Shown here piece after piece: positions 36,825 to 49,048 of a stretch of DNA of 64,000 bases. This DNA comes from Sympetrum striolatum (lineage: Eukaryota > Arthropoda > Insecta > Odonata > Libellulidae): NCBI GenBank assembly GCA_947579665.1, contig OX388349.1, positions 17,578,459 through 17,642,458 of the forward strand, given 5' to 3'. Position numbers and translations under genes: made by a program. Position 1 is the first letter of the stretch. Each line of letters starts with the position of its first letter. Under the pieces are notes generated by a model that saw only the letters and a program-made list of their open reading frames with translations, did no database searches and was not told the DNA's origin.

Positions 36825-37304
36825 CAGGGTGGGGCAGAGTAACCTGCTTATTTAGAAATTCATTTTTTTTTAGTGTTGCAGATATTTACTTAATTCTTTG
36901 AACAGCATCAATTGCAACATTTAAATTGTATGCTTAGACAGTTTGAAACATGTTATTAGTCAGATAGCGTCCATTAATTTCAATACAATGCATTGATAGA
37001 TCTCGGAAGTTTTGTTCAACTCTTTCCAGTGCATTGAAGGCTATGTAGGCGACAATTTGACGAATGTTGTTCTTCAGGTGAGCCTGTACGCTCGTTGGAG
37101 ACAAGTGATTTTAATCCCATAGAAATTAGTGCAGGGGGCTAAATCGGGCATTAAAACGGAATGTATGTTGCGTGGCGATGATTGAGCGACCATTAGACAA
37201 CTGTGCATCGACAACAAACGCGCGCTACACCTTCGTTCACTCCATGATGCTAACCACAGAGCTACAATACTAATAACAACAACACAAATTTACGCCCCAC
37301 CCTC
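36825..37304 (-). mobile_element. Internally deleted mariner-type transposon
   Basis: The left end CAGGGTGGGGCAGAGT (36825, preceded by TA) and right end GCCCCACCCT (37294-37303) are inverted. The interior is on the minus strand and encodes only the C-terminal part of a transposase. At about 480 bp it lacks most of the usual ~1-1.3 kb element. The right-hand TA is not directly adjacent, so that edge is blurred. Confidence 0.75.
36933..37260 (-). pseudogene. Mariner-type transposase, C-terminal remnant
   Basis: The minus strand gives MPDLAPCTNFYG (about 37150-37115), corresponding to the PDL.PCDF.LWG block of IS630/Tc1/mariner transposases, with TN where the family has an acidic residue. After a frameshift comes VQAHLKNNIRQIVAYIAFNA, then LERVEQNFRDLSMHCIEING and a stop at 36933, the usual C-terminal helix region. 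The upstream catalytic region is missing. It is inactive. Confidence 0.8.
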
Positions 37305-38337
37305 TCCTATGTGCCTATCTTCACTCTACTCCGAACAACCACCGCTTCATGGCGTTCAATTCAAAGAAGCAGATTGCTCTGCCTGCCAACTTGTACATAA
37401 ATATTATAATAATGAATACAATCTTTTTGGGAGCAATAAATAATATCATACAAAAATAAACAGTATAAATAGTAAAAATAACCGTTGAAAAACACATAAG
37501 TTAGAAAACAATAACAGATAAAAATAGTATGACAGTAAAACATAGTATGAATAAATACATGATTGAATAAATTGATAACTAAATAAATATATGAATGGGT
37601 ATGTAGATGAGAGAATAAATGGAGAAGTCAACCTGGAAGATAAAAGAGCTGTGAAATAGCCTCAGATATGCATGAATGTTTCTCTGCTAAAATATCTTTT
37701 GCGCCCTCGACCTCTCAAATCTTTTGATGATAAAAGAATCGCAGCCACTTATAATGTGACCACTGTTACGTGATAAATTAGGGCTCTTCCCCAAAAAAGG
37801 ACCGAGATCAACCGTCCAAAGGCACCCTTTTGCATATTAAATGAAGAAAATCACTTTAATTGGACAAAGAAATCGTGACGAAAGGAACTTTTTTGATATG
37901 CTAATTTTCGTCGTCCAGCGCTTGGAATACAACGCGGGCAGTGAGCAAAATCGTGTTACACAGCGTAATCTACGGAACGTATCGTCTACCTTTGAGAGCA
38001 TATCCCGTGTTCAATGAAAGGGCATACGAAAGTAGTGTCTTCCTCGTCAATTATCTTAAGTCGAACGAGTTAATTGGAAGGCTCTCGGATATCTCTTCCC
38101 CGTAACCTTTGTCTTCTGTTTACTCCTCTCTTCTTTAAATATTCGCCGAGCAATCGATCTTGCTCCATTCAGAAAAGAGCCAAATACGCAAATGAATTTC
38201 GCCCGAAATTAACCAAAATTTAAAAAAAAAAATTACGATAGTGAATAAAAAATCATAAATGAATTTAAAAATCAAAAAATAATATCTATGTAGATAACGT
38301 GACGATAAAAATCATAAATAACATACCTAATAATTAA
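37305..38337. other. Non-coding stretch
   Basis: AT-rich up to about 37660, then moderately GC-richer to 38200. No domain, RNA or repeat is recognised. The minus frames near 37361-37631 are low-complexity Tyr/Phe-rich and look like chance. Confidence 0.4.
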
Positions 38338-38575
38338 ATAATAATAATAATAAATCGTCTTTATTTGGGCGAGATTGAGACTTAAAAGTCTCTTCTTCCA
38401 TCCAACCCATCGTCATTAATTATAAAATAAGAAGTTGATATAATTAGAAGAATTGTGGATGTAAAAAACCTAAGTGATTCTTAGGAAAAAGAAATCCACT
38501 GCAGGAAAACACCCACAAGGAAGGGGGGTGTGAAAAACCTGCGCAAACCTACCGATAGTAGTAGCTAAAAGATAA
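38338..38575 (-). mobile_element. LINE 3' end, copy 1 of a three-copy family
   Basis: On the minus strand the fragment runs through CCTGCAGTGGATTTC and GAAGAGACTTTTAAGTCTCA to GCCCAAATAAAGACG and ends in an (ATT)n tail. The two copies near 62.1-62.7 kb share these blocks. A microsatellite tail right after a conserved 3' UTR is typical of 5'-truncated non-LTR retrotransposons. No ORF2 remains. The family is not identified. Confidence 0.7.
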
Positions 38576-39070
38576 ATAAAAATATATTAAAGCAATCACG
38601 TAATGATTGGAAAGCCTTATTTTTTATTCATTCCTTACTTTTACTTGCCTTGTGTTATTTTTCTTTCCTATCTTAGAGTTGGCTATTCATTCTTAAGATC
38701 AGTTATGTTTCTGTTTAAGTTAGTTTATTGCCCAAACCAGGTTACTGTGTACTGTAATACTAGAGTGTCTTTGAAACTGGCTTTAAAGACCCATCTTCCC
38801 AAATGCACAACTTCTTCGCATGATCGGACCCCTACTCTTGACCTTTTTCCATAGCCCGAGCGCGAATTTATGGCCAGGATCTTTATTAGCAGTGACCTCG
38901 CCCACTCAGGGGCATTGCCCCATCGATCGGCCCCCCACACGCTCTCCGATTATGGCCATATCTGACACACTGCTTGTAAACAACACGGCTTTTCCTACGT
39001 AGAATAGGTCAGTCGCATCACCTTGCGATTCTCTGCCGCTTAGAAACAAATGGGGCTGATATCGTTCTCC
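38576..39070. other. Non-coding stretch with a GC-richer part
   Basis: Bases about 38780-39070 are GC-richer and hold overlapping short frames on both strands. Nothing is recognised. Confidence 0.35.
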
Positions 39071-39146
39071 CGTTGCCAGTCGTTGATTGGATATGTTCGT
39101 CCGACCAGTAATGCAAGCAGACCCGAGTTCGACGCTCGGTCGATCT
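39071..39146 (+). mobile_element. tRNA-derived SINE head
   Basis: CCGAG-TTCGACG-CTCGG at 39123-39139 is a perfect five-pair T-arm. It is preceded by TTGATTGG and CGTCCGACCAGTAATGCAAG, which look like a D-arm and anticodon region of the type seen in many arthropod SINEs. No acceptor stem closes. The tail is not visible because the hAT-like element begins 8 bp further on. Confidence 0.55.
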
Positions 39147-39289
39147 TCTAAAGCAGTACTTCCCATACTTTTACATTCTACCACCCCCAACCGACATTTG
39201 TGAAATTTATTTTCTGTGAGACCAAATCCAGAGAATGAATACAAATCAAAATAAAAGTTACAATGTTTAAAATGTCCTCCAAATCATTA

Positions 39290-40215
39290 TCTGATGTTTA
39301 ATACACTGTACTGTACTATTGTGAGACCTATCCTTGAATATGCATCCACAATCTGGTCCCCATATTAAACTAAAGGTTCTAAATTAATTGAAAGAGTACA
39401 ACAAATTTCTTAGACTTATTAACTATAAGCTGGGTAATGATGTATAAAATATATCATATGAAGTTATGCAACAAGAGCTAAGGCTTTTTCCTCTTCATCA
39501 TCGCCGTATATTATCTGACTTAAAATTTTTGCACAACCTACTCCACAATGTAATAGACTATCCATCAATTTTAGAACATATTAAACTCCATGTGCTATCC
39601 CATGTTACTAGAGGTCAAGACCTATTCGCCATACCAGTTTCAAAAACTAATTACTCTTATAATGCACCCCTCAATAGGCTACATCGATTAGCAAATCCTC
39701 ACCTTAAAAATATAGACATATTCCATACTAGCTTACATACAATTGAAAATTTAAGCCCCATTGAATACTAAACATAATTATAAAAAGAATTATTAATCAC
39801 TCACTGTAAATAATACATAAAATATGTTATTGTATAATTCATATGTATTTTTTTATATTTTATATCATATATGTGAACATGTATTTGGCATTCTCTTTCT
39901 ATTATCTTTCATAAAAGCTTTTAATAATTATTCTCTTCGCAAATTCTGCTTATGTTTATTATTTGTAACATCCTATACGTAAATTTTATTATTTGTAACA
40001 TCCTATACGTAAATTTTATTATTTATAACGATGTTATTGATATTTATGCTTAAAATCGAATAATTTTTTATAGTAATTTCCATATTTGTGATATTTTATA
40101 CTCGTAAAATCCTATTGTTTATTGTATTTTATACATTTAAATTCTGCTATGTGATATTGGTGCTGTGACATTTTTTGGAACAAAGGGGTACATCCCGTTG
40201 AATAAATAAATAGGT
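39290..40215 (+). pseudogene. LINE (reverse transcriptase C-terminus plus 3' UTR)
   Basis: Plus-strand translation gives TLYCTIVRPILEYASTIWSP from about 39303, a stop, then LIERVQQ, a frameshift, and an open 101-codon frame (39466-39771) reading ELRLFPLHHRRILSDLKFLH, then a GRIDSP-like NVIDYPSILE and TNYSYNAPLNRLHRL. These are consecutive blocks of the C-terminal end of non-LTR ORF2 proteins. The 3' UTR runs to GTTGAATAAATAAATA at about 40200-40213. It is 5'-truncated and inactive, and sits inside the hAT-like element. Confidence 0.85.
39961..40020 (+). repeat. Exact 30-bp tandem duplication in the LINE 3' UTR
   Basis: Two identical 30-bp units (39961-39990 and 39991-40020) containing TAACATCCTATACGTAAATT. 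Perfect identity in an otherwise decayed LINE means the duplication is recent, or is an assembly artefact. Confidence 0.9.
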
Positions 40216-40355
40216 ACCTGGAGCATAGTAAAATTGAATAGAAATATGAATATGATCAAATGGGAATAAAATAGATAAGCATATAGCACCCCTTAGATGG
40301 GTACTGCGCCCCTATGGGAGTATTATTGCCCACTTTGGGAATCACTGTTATAAAG

Positions 40356-42595
40356 TGTGAAATGACGATAGATTTCTTTACATTGTAAAAATAATGCAGG
40401 TGATAGTTATTAATAACGATGTAATTAACGCCAAAGATGGCTGAGAGGTTAACTTCCATTCCTAATAGCAGCAGAGACTGCTTGCTGTTGTAGATGGATT
40501 GAAATACTTCTTATTATCAGCTCTTGATTTATATTAATTTAATTATAGATATTAACACCTGTAACATATAATGGCCAATCCTATTCAAGAATCTTCTTTT
40601 TCAAGTGTGCTTATTCAATATTGGTGATAACACTGGTGATATCGTCCTGTTTCTTTGTTCTTCGGACTCACTCAAGTCTATTCCTCATATTCGTCCGTCT
40701 TGTGCTTTTTTCAGGTCACCTTCGTAATCTCCTTTGAAAATAAGCTGTAATAAACAATATTTATCATTTATAAGAATATGTCAGAGGGATAAAGTACATT
40801 TATAAACTGGAGCAGTCTCCTATTCTTCAATTATTTGACTTAAAACGGGTTCTTTTCACATAAGGGTTCGTCCGAGATATTTAGAAAAAGTAACGGTATC
40901 AAAAACGTCATTCTTGCCATGTCAATACTAGAGGCTTCAGGATATACCTATACACATATAATGGATATGAATTCTAACCATGTTTCACAAGTATCATTGA
41001 CTTGAAATATTTTACGACGTACTGGCTCTAGCGTGTAACCGCCAGAAAAATCAGACTTTAACCCTCACTATCATGAGTTCGATGCCAGAAGGTCCCAAAA
41101 TCCCAATTTTTCTCATAGGATTGCATTGAGGAAATTTTTGGAAATTTCTTTAGGCACTTCCTGTCTACTTAGGGAGTTGAAAGTCGAGTGATCACTAAAA
41201 GTTGTGCGTATCCAACTAAAACAACAAAGACTTCTTCGAAGATGTTCCTTAAATCGACCATAATTCAGGACAAATATTCTCAGTATAAATGCACTTAAAG
41301 TATGTTTCTATCATTTGCAGAACTATATTGGAAATTATGGTCGTCAATAAGTCATAACAAGTACCAAAATAAACCAAATTAAACGAAGATTCTTATTTGG
41401 TTCGTGTAATATCGTTTTCGAATCGAAATTTAGAGAACTGAGGCAAAATAAAGGTAAATATTGTGAAATTTCGTCGTAGTAAACAAACAGTCCGCATAGC
41501 GACCACGTCGATTCTTGGATCCGACTTTGTGCGTTTTCTCATTAGAATACACGGAGATTTTTAAGTCATACCGAAATAATGCTGTGAACTTATATCAGAA
41601 TTTATAGAAACTAGGTACTTCACTGAGATGCAAACTATGATATATGAATACCAGGGAATTTTGGAGTTATACGAAAAATAATATTTGATGGAACTTCTCG
41701 GTATGATGAAAAAAATTAAAAGTACGGAGTTCCCAGAAGACGCGATCTTCCATATTAACAATCATAAACAGGTCACATGTGCGTGTGTTCGCTTCCAAGT
41801 GGGTGCAAAATTCACACATTCGAAATACTTTGCAGCGATTTAAAAGATATTTTTCAAAACCGTACCAATAACGGGGAAAGGTAAAGCGTGGCGAGTAAAC
41901 AGTGGTCATAAATACAATTCATAAAGGCAGTTTACTGTTTTCTTAATAATGTTAATGATATCGATGCGAGAGCGCCATGTACAATCATCTATGTATTTCT
42001 AACGGCGAACACGTAATCTTATTTTTGGACATTCCATGTATGATATCGACTTCAAAATTTGGAATAAATTACTATTATCCCTACCAGGATATATGCGTTA
42101 AATGTTACAAAAGGTTTTGGGTTCGACAACAGGTGGTCTTATGTCTCCCTTATGAAATGTATGGCTGAGATTTCAATTGATTCTATGAAGCATTTTCCGA
42201 GAAAGATTGAAATTTACAATTATGTTAAATATGCTTGAAAATTGCAGCAACTTTTACTCATATAGATGTTGATTCATTCTATCATATGTACGATCTTGAA
42301 AAAGCTTCAACTTTTAGATCACGATTGGGCATCGGACGGAAACCGAACTGGATTCGATGTGAAACGCAATTTTATCGTGAAAATCGAAAAGGAGCATAAT
42401 CTATATTCCGATTCCTCATGTACATACATTTACATTCCGATTTATAGATATGAACATGCATTGATAGGTTCTAGATTGAACATACTCCCGACTAGAGTAA
42501 TTACGATGCAAGGCTTTTATTCTCTCCCTCGATTATGACTAACATCTGAACATTCTTGTAGTAGAGAGGTACCGGTTGAATCTCAGCGGGAGATA
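40356..42595. other. Non-coding stretch
   Basis: No gene is seen. A B-box-like GAGTTCGATGCC near 41080 with a weak upstream partner could be a worn SINE. Frames reach 90 codons (42266-42538) without a recognisable domain. Confidence 0.35.
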
Positions 42596-43085
42596 AAAGT
42601 TTTCAAAATAAAATTATCATCCACTTTCAACTTAAAATTATACTGGATATTTTTTAAAATCTTATTTTAATTAATATCGCTCTCCACAGGTAATGGTTTA
42701 AACAAAAATATCTTAAATCAAAATCAAGAAAATGGACGCTAATCGACTTAAGTAGTCAACACTCATGTCAATTTAAAATTCATTTTCTTTATAATCCACT
42801 TTCATTGATATAAACACCTGGATGTATTAAGAAATCATATTTTAAATTATTTTGCTTTCTAGTGACAATGGTTTAAATCAAAACGTGCTAATTTAACATC
42901 AAGAAAATAGCCGGAAAACGACTTAAGTAGTGCTCAATCAACATATAATCTATTTTCATAATAATTAAATGTCATGTAAAAAACAAATGGAGGTATTTAA
43001 ACATCTTATTTTAAATAATATTGCTTCCCATAAGCAATGGTTTGCTTAAAACGTGTGGATATGAAATCAAGAGAATAGCTGTGTA
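42596..43085 (+). repeat. Degenerate tandem repeat, ~170-bp period, three units
   Basis: The block AAATCTTATTTTAATTAATA..CTCCACAGGTAATGGTTTAAAC at 42658 recurs at 42832 and 43000, each followed by ATCAAGAAAATNG and CGACTTAAGTAGT-like sequence (weaker in unit 3). The units differ by perhaps 25-30 percent. The period is close to that of many animal satellites, but only three units are present. Confidence 0.75.
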
Positions 43086-46000
43086 ACTTCATTGTAACCG
43101 CATTTATTTTATTAACTATTATACTGAAATTAAAATTCGGTAGCTTTTAATCGTTTTTCTTGACAAAACTAATACAATAGGAAAAGAATTAAAGTCCGGA
43201 TTTCCAACATAAAGAAATAAACCAAGTCTAAAGAATTACTTCCTTTAACAGGAACCGTTATGTGATTACATATTATCTACATTTCGTCATTATATGAGCT
43301 AATAGATCATACTATATGTGGTCCTCCTTTTTTTATAACGTTGTTATTAAATGAAAAGTAATTCACCGGAATGTGAGAATTTACGTATTTTCCATGAAAT
43401 TGTTTAGAAAACTAATCCATTTCAGTAGCTCCGATAAATTTATAGTCTGGAAGTTATTAATGTTAGTTATATTAGTTTCCGCGAAATCTCTGTTAAGATG
43501 AAATGAAGGCATAAAAGTTTTTATCATAAATAAAAAAATAAGATGATAAATGCGATAAGTCAACATGATTTATCTACAATAAAACATTTAAAAGAAACTC
43601 GTTAAAAATTTTTTCTTCCTACCTCATAGAGAAACGATTGATGGTTTTTTACAATTTTCTTACCTCTTTAGAATTCCCCTAATAACGCCTTTAAATAAAA
43701 AATCACAATCAATTGTTACACATTTTTATTTTGAGCAGAAACTTTACAACATATCTGATGAGCACTGGTGACCTAAATAACAAATTTGCAAAGTATAGGC
43801 TCAACTATATCCGTTTTCGCTCACGAAATCAGCACTTCTTATCACGTATACTTTTTCACTTCATCTCGTATTTTTCCAAACGTAAGTCACTGAGGGAGAG
43901 ACATTGCAGTTAAAACTATGGCTGTTGCCTGTGCAATGCAAATCACTAAACATATACACTCACCATTTGCATAGTATCTAAGTACGGGTAGGGAAAGTCA
44001 GGGACAAAATGCGTCCATAATAAGTATGCCGTGCAATTAACATTGGAATATTGGAATATAACGTTATTCCAGTGAATTACTCAACGTTTTTAACACTTGC
44101 CGTAACTTAAATAAGTAGAAACCATACTGTGGTAACTTAAACAAACACAGAAGATGACTGACTTATTTTAAATAAAAACTTAGGTGGCGAATCCCTCGTT
44201 AAGCTCCTCTTTCTTTAGCACAATAGCACGACACTCGAAGAGTTTTCCGCAGCCCTTCATAAACCGACTAAAATTCTCATAATTTCATCAAGTAGAACTG
44301 GAAGCACAATTTCTTAGTAACAGAGCACGAAACACGGATTCTTCACTATGAGAATGTCGACGAGTCTGCTGAAATATTAATATCCATTTTCGATGTGAAC
44401 AACTCGGTCACATGAGAGGAACTAAAAAGGGGAGCCAAAAACATGAGTAAATGACAAAGTATTTCAATATTTTTGTTTGCGAAATTCTACTTTCACGTCA
44501 CTTCTTATCTGTTTACCGTAGTGCACGTATGTGCGCGAGGAAGTAAGGTTGAGAATGTCTAATCGCGCAATTGAAATATTTCAGCGATGGTCAGCTACCT
44601 CAAACAATGCAAGGGGACTGAGCCCGGACTCGAATACCTTGGCGAGTCAAAAGTATTTCGATGTATACTTAATCTAAGTGATTGAGTTTCATATTCTTAG
44701 TAATATCTATCGCTGCAGAAGTATTTCAGTTGCACTGATTAAATTATGCTGATGCGAGAAGATTTTGATATTTTGCGTTATATTTGAGGCAATTATAACC
44801 GTTCAAAAAGCGAAATTCCGACTATTACATGCTTTTGTGATTGATGCATCAATGGGAAGCTACGCATTTAACTTTTTCTCTCACAAGGAATGGTAGTCTG
44901 CGTGTCGTTGGACTTCGGAACAAGACTCGTATAAAGAAACTTATTTAAGAGATACCGTATTTCTTACAGTGGTTCTTCTCCAAGAATTTTCCGAGTCACG
45001 GCATTTTAAAAATTTTACCATATTTGAATTTCCCACGAAAAATTCCAAAGAGCTCTAGCGCTCTGCGTACCAGGAACTTAGATAGCCAAGTCAGTGGCGG
45101 CAATCACTAACTCTTTTTGGCTGCTCAGCATTCCTGGTGGTCGCTGGTTTGCAGCCTATCATTGAAAAAACATTCATCTCTATTTTTCATACTTTAGCTA
45201 GCGTCTTTCTTATTTTATATATACGACATATTAAAATTCAATTTGCTCAATACATTTTCATTTAATATAAAATATATTTAATTATTTCCTGTTACCAGTG
45301 TCGTTTGTGTTCAAAATTTGCTCTGTTCTCTCTGTGGTGTTAGTTACACATTTTTGGAATTTGACATTTTTCAATACTTTATTTATATTATTCTTTACTT
45401 AATGTGCTTAATAAAATAAAATAACTTTATAGCATTATTCTTTACTTAATTGGTGGACATGCATTCTAAAATGACATTTGTCATGAATCTAAAAGTATAT
45501 GATGATTTGCAAAATTAAATATACTTATCATTGTAATATTTAGAGTCAGATTAGGCATGCATGCAAACTCAAAAAATATCAAAATGTAGGATTGATTTTC
45601 ATTTCATTTGCAAAATATAATTAATATGTATTGGATTTCTGTTTTGCATTTCTTTTGATGGGCACCCATGGACAAGATAGTTGAAAAGCACTTGCAAATG
45701 TCGCCCTTCGTTAATATTAACATTTATTTAGCATTGATAGCTACTTTGCGAATGCTAATCGTCTCCAATTAATGTGGAATTATGCTCTGAAGTGGCATTT
45801 GCTTATGTTACGATTCCAATTAAAGGCAATATTCCTATTTGTTAGTTCGAAATTAGTCGCTGATTGTATGGAAATTTACTGGTATGCTGACCCTTGCTGA
45901 AGCAATTACATTTCCCCTAATTAAACGTCCTTTCATTATGGATGCGTCCCCAAAAAATTAATGCCATCACGTGTGATATCCAAAATATTCGAAAGGGTTG

Positions 46001-46329
46001 TTGGATTATGAGGACATTTGCAGACTAAATGAATAGAAGGTAAAATCCTATTTTCTAAAGGTTGCTTTCTAAACGAAGAGGAGATGAATTGAAAATGTTT
46101 CAGTGTATCCCAAAACTCGATTCAGTATGCATGCGTCATCGCCCAAATCTATGAATTTGTGACGGTGATTACTGTTTCATCCCAGTATATCTACTTTTAT
46201 CAGATGTATCCTCATCTCTTTATCGTCTATTCGAAGTTATACGTTGACATGATTTTGGTTTCAATTTCTATTGTTACAGTAATTACCACACATGCATTTT
46301 AAATAATCTCTTTTGCCAATAATAGAAGG
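43086..46329. other. Long AT-rich non-coding stretch
   Basis: No gene, RNA or convincing transposon was found. Slightly GC-richer patches lie near 44200-44420 and 44500-44660, the second with a doubtful B-box-like stretch. Confidence 0.4.
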
Positions 46330-46440
46330 TAACTTAAACTTTGCACAAAAAAGTGTGCGGTTTTACCCAAGTTGTACGAGAAGTGAAAAATAGTTGGGAC
46401 TTTGCTGGTACTCGAACCCAGGTCTCCCAAAAACTAAATT
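46330..46440 (-). mobile_element. tRNA-derived SINE fragment
   Basis: The minus strand has a B-box GGTTCGAGTACC (46418-46407), then CAAAGTCCCAACTATTTTTC, TTCTCGTACAACTTGGGTAA and TGTGCAAAGTTTAA. The ACTATTTTTC..TTCTCGTACAAC stretch recurs at 59.5 kb. The head upstream of the B-box is poorly preserved. Confidence 0.6.
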
Positions 46441-48064
46441 TCTTGTGACTATTTGCATGTATATTTATTTATTTATCATAACATATACTGCAAGTAGAAT
46501 TTTTTCCGGTCGCAGTGCCGACTATCGTCTATGTAAAACTTAATTCCAACCCCAATCCCTCACACCAGAGGTTACACACAAACAATTATTCCAAAATTAT
46601 CTTCACTACCCTCAGACAATATTGGAGTACCGCAACTCTACAGCAAAACCTAATTTACGTACATCTCCCCGGTACCTCTTCAAAAAATGTACTCAACATG
46701 TATCCTCTAATCACAAAAATCACGTTTCACATTTTACAATGTCACTTTTCAGGCCAAAATGTCACTTCATCGTTTCTACATCATCAAGCGTATCCAAATA
46801 ATAAAAAACGTGACAATATTCAATCCAATTAATTAAATAAACTACACCATCTACTTTTAAACTCCATTCTATATTTTGGTAAAGGTTTTAAAATCTCTTC
46901 TAGAATCATATTCAGTTCTTTACCCCCTAAATTTATAAAAGAATATTTGGCAAATTCTGCCCTTTGTAGAAATGTACAGTATGCTCTACTTAGCACGCCA
47001 TCTCAATTATTCTTTTAGTGGATTCTCACAGAATTTCACTTTCATCTTGTGGCTATTTAATACAATTCAAGAAATCATCTTTCCTGGATAGGACACAGTA
47101 TCCTTTCCTATCCTTATCTCATTTGTAGGCACTCTAATCTCCCGGAGAAAAATCTCATCACAGTTAATTCCCATCCTAAGCCATGAATCCTCTCCAATTA
47201 CAACACATGAATTCTCAATGTCAAATGCATTGCTACGTTCAATCGTAACTCTCATCCATAGTTCATTATACGATATATAGCTGGAAAAGTTGCTTTCCCC
47301 CAAGTAAAAATTATCTCATTGTGCGTTGTTTACGTTCGTATATTCCTTTCCTCGCTTCTGTTTTCGGTTCACCTTCTATTTGTTTTCATCTCGTTTTCCT
47401 TATTTACTCCTTGGATTCTCTTCTCGTGTTTTCAATATTCGTATATATTTGGAATCATGAAGGTATCCGAGTTGTTTACCAATCAAAGGAATCGCGATTT
47501 AGGTTTACTTTTCCTCGTAATATAAGAGATGACGTAGGAATAACCGTGAGGTCAAGATTCAACGACCTTTTGTTCTCCAGCATTTCTTTGCTCATATAAG
47601 GAAGTGTTTTAGTTACGTAAATGGATGACGTATTAGCGAACTCCATTAAATGCTTTCATTAAGTCTACGTTTTTCTTGCTCCCAGCTCCTGCGAGGATAA
47701 TCACACAGTTCTTTGAATTAGTACGCGTCTAAAATATCGATTGAGATCTTTTTCTCTGATGTCTCTATTTTATTCCTATAGTTTCTTTTTGTTTTGACCT
47801 GAGTTCATGCCTGAGATTATGTAAAAGCTACTGAGGTATGAACAATTTTCATTATTGCTATACATTTTAGTCGCTCTGAATAGAAAGTCTACGAATTAAT
47901 GTATTAAAATGGCCGTTTTTAGCAATTACATCGATTTTTACTCCTCGTAGATTTGTGGCTCAAAGAGGAAAGCTATTATGGATTACTTTCATTCTCATCT
48001 TTTATGTCCACTACATTATTTCTCCAGGGCTTTTGCCAGCTATTCGTTATGTATGAGTTAATAC
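46441..48064. other. Non-coding stretch with an unassigned 105-codon frame
   Basis: A plus frame at 46515-46832 encodes a Ser/Thr/Asn/His-rich 105-residue peptide with no domain I know. A second pair of overlapping plus frames lies at 47319-47599. They are flanked by AT-rich sequence with no visible exon partners, so I leave them uncalled. Confidence 0.35.
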
Positions 48065-48500
48065 ATAAATACATATATCATCATTATCAGCCTATCCGTC
48101 GTCGGATGTATGCTTCCTAAAGAGTTTTCCAATTCAATTTATTTTGTGCTTCTCTTAGCCATGTAACCATTAACCATGCCCTTTGGTCTTCTTTCACTTC
48201 CTTCTTCCACTTATTTCTTTCCTGGCCTCTTCATATCCCTTGGTTTCCTGTTGATAAGTGCTCATTCCCAACGGTTATCGTTTCTCCTCGCTTCTTAACC
48301 TGACTAGATCGATTACAATGATCTTACATTGTCTATGATATCTGTTACTCCTGTCATCCTCCTCACCCATGTGTTGCGTTTCCTGTTTTCAATTTGATTC
48401 CAAGCATGCACCGTTCCATACTTCTTGGCGTAGTCCAGAGTTATTGGATAACTGCCCCTTGGAACACCCAAGTCTCACTTTCATAGGTCATGAATGGTGA
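48065..48500 (-). pseudogene. LINE ORF2 C-terminal fragment with 3' end
   Basis: The minus strand gives MTYESETW near 48495, then RSMERCMLGIKLK and, after frameshifts, TWVRRMTGVTDIIDNVRSL, RNDNRWE and KRPGKK, RSTK. These match the Y..ETW, QRSMER.MLGI.L.D and IR..T.V.D block order at the end of many arthropod LINE ORF2 proteins. The element ends in an ATGATGATA/ATATGTATTTATG tail near 48065. Many frameshifts make it inactive. Confidence 0.85.
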
Positions 48501-48934
48501 AATCCATTGTTCGAATACAAATACTCTTCAAAAATATTTTGACTTCCTCTTCGCGTTCCTTGGCGCTCGGGCCAACTTTGAGTTTCCATTTCTTTTCATT
48601 AATCCTGTTGATCTCTCATATTGCTACCAGTTGTGGTAGGTATTATGTGCTGACATCTAGAGGCGTCTTCCAAGTCTCCCATTGTTCCCTGCAATGTAAA
48701 AGAATCACAATTATCGTAGTAAGAGTATTGTTAAAAGAACTTCTGTTTTTAATTGTTTCATACCTACATTCTTTAATAATAAACAATAAAGATAACAATA
48801 GGTCTTGGAATAGTTAATGTGCTGGCTTTACGCTACATTTTAGCTAGACATGTACACTTAGGTATGGTCACTACTAACCTCGTTTACATTAGAAGCAAGT
48901 TTAACATAGATTATAAATCAATTTTTATTTATAG
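48501..48934. other. Non-coding stretch
   Basis: A 107-codon plus frame (48494-48817) overlaps the antisense of the LINE and shows no domain of its own. Nothing else is recognised. Confidence 0.35.
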
Positions 48935-49048
48935 TTCTGATAAAAGAGTTGTCAGCATCTTTGTATCCGTTATTTATTCCGTTTAGTATATTCCTATCTT
49001 CGCGCTGAGTTTCATCCCTGAATAAATATATTTATTTATTTATTCTTA
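48935..49048 (+). mobile_element. LINE-like 3' terminal fragment, copy 1
   Basis: GTTGTCAGCATCTTTGTATC, then TTCCTATCTTCGCGCTGAGT, then CCCTGAATAAATATATTTAT. The same series occurs at 50.6 kb, and the central 17-bp core also at 49617-49633. The A-rich tail of AATAAATA units indicates the 3' end of a plus-strand retroposon whose remaining body is lost. Confidence 0.6.

Larger units (their letters stand above)
39154..40347. mobile_element. hAT-like element split by a LINE
   Basis: The left end CAGTACTTCCCATACTTTT (39154) and right end ACTTTGGGAATCACTG (to 40347) are imperfect inverted repeats of the CAGTGNTTCCCAAACTTTT type typical of hAT transposons. The flanks are TTCTAAAG (39146-39153) and TTATAAAG (40348-40355), an 8-bp duplication with one change, the size hAT transposases leave. 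Only about 270 bp belong to the element proper; the middle is LINE sequence, so a small non-autonomous element was probably interrupted. Confidence 0.75.

Noticed and set aside
37061..37090. Splice-like TTCTTCAG/GTGAGC on the plus strand
   Set aside because: It falls within antisense transposase coding sequence of the mariner remnant and is explained by that codon run.
44580..44660. B-box-like stretch on the minus strand suggesting a SINE
   Set aside because: No A-box, T-arm pairing is poor, and no tail or duplication is visible.
46515..46832. 105-codon plus-strand frame
   Set aside because: Composition is low in charged and structured motifs and I see no homology or splice partners, so chance cannot be excluded.
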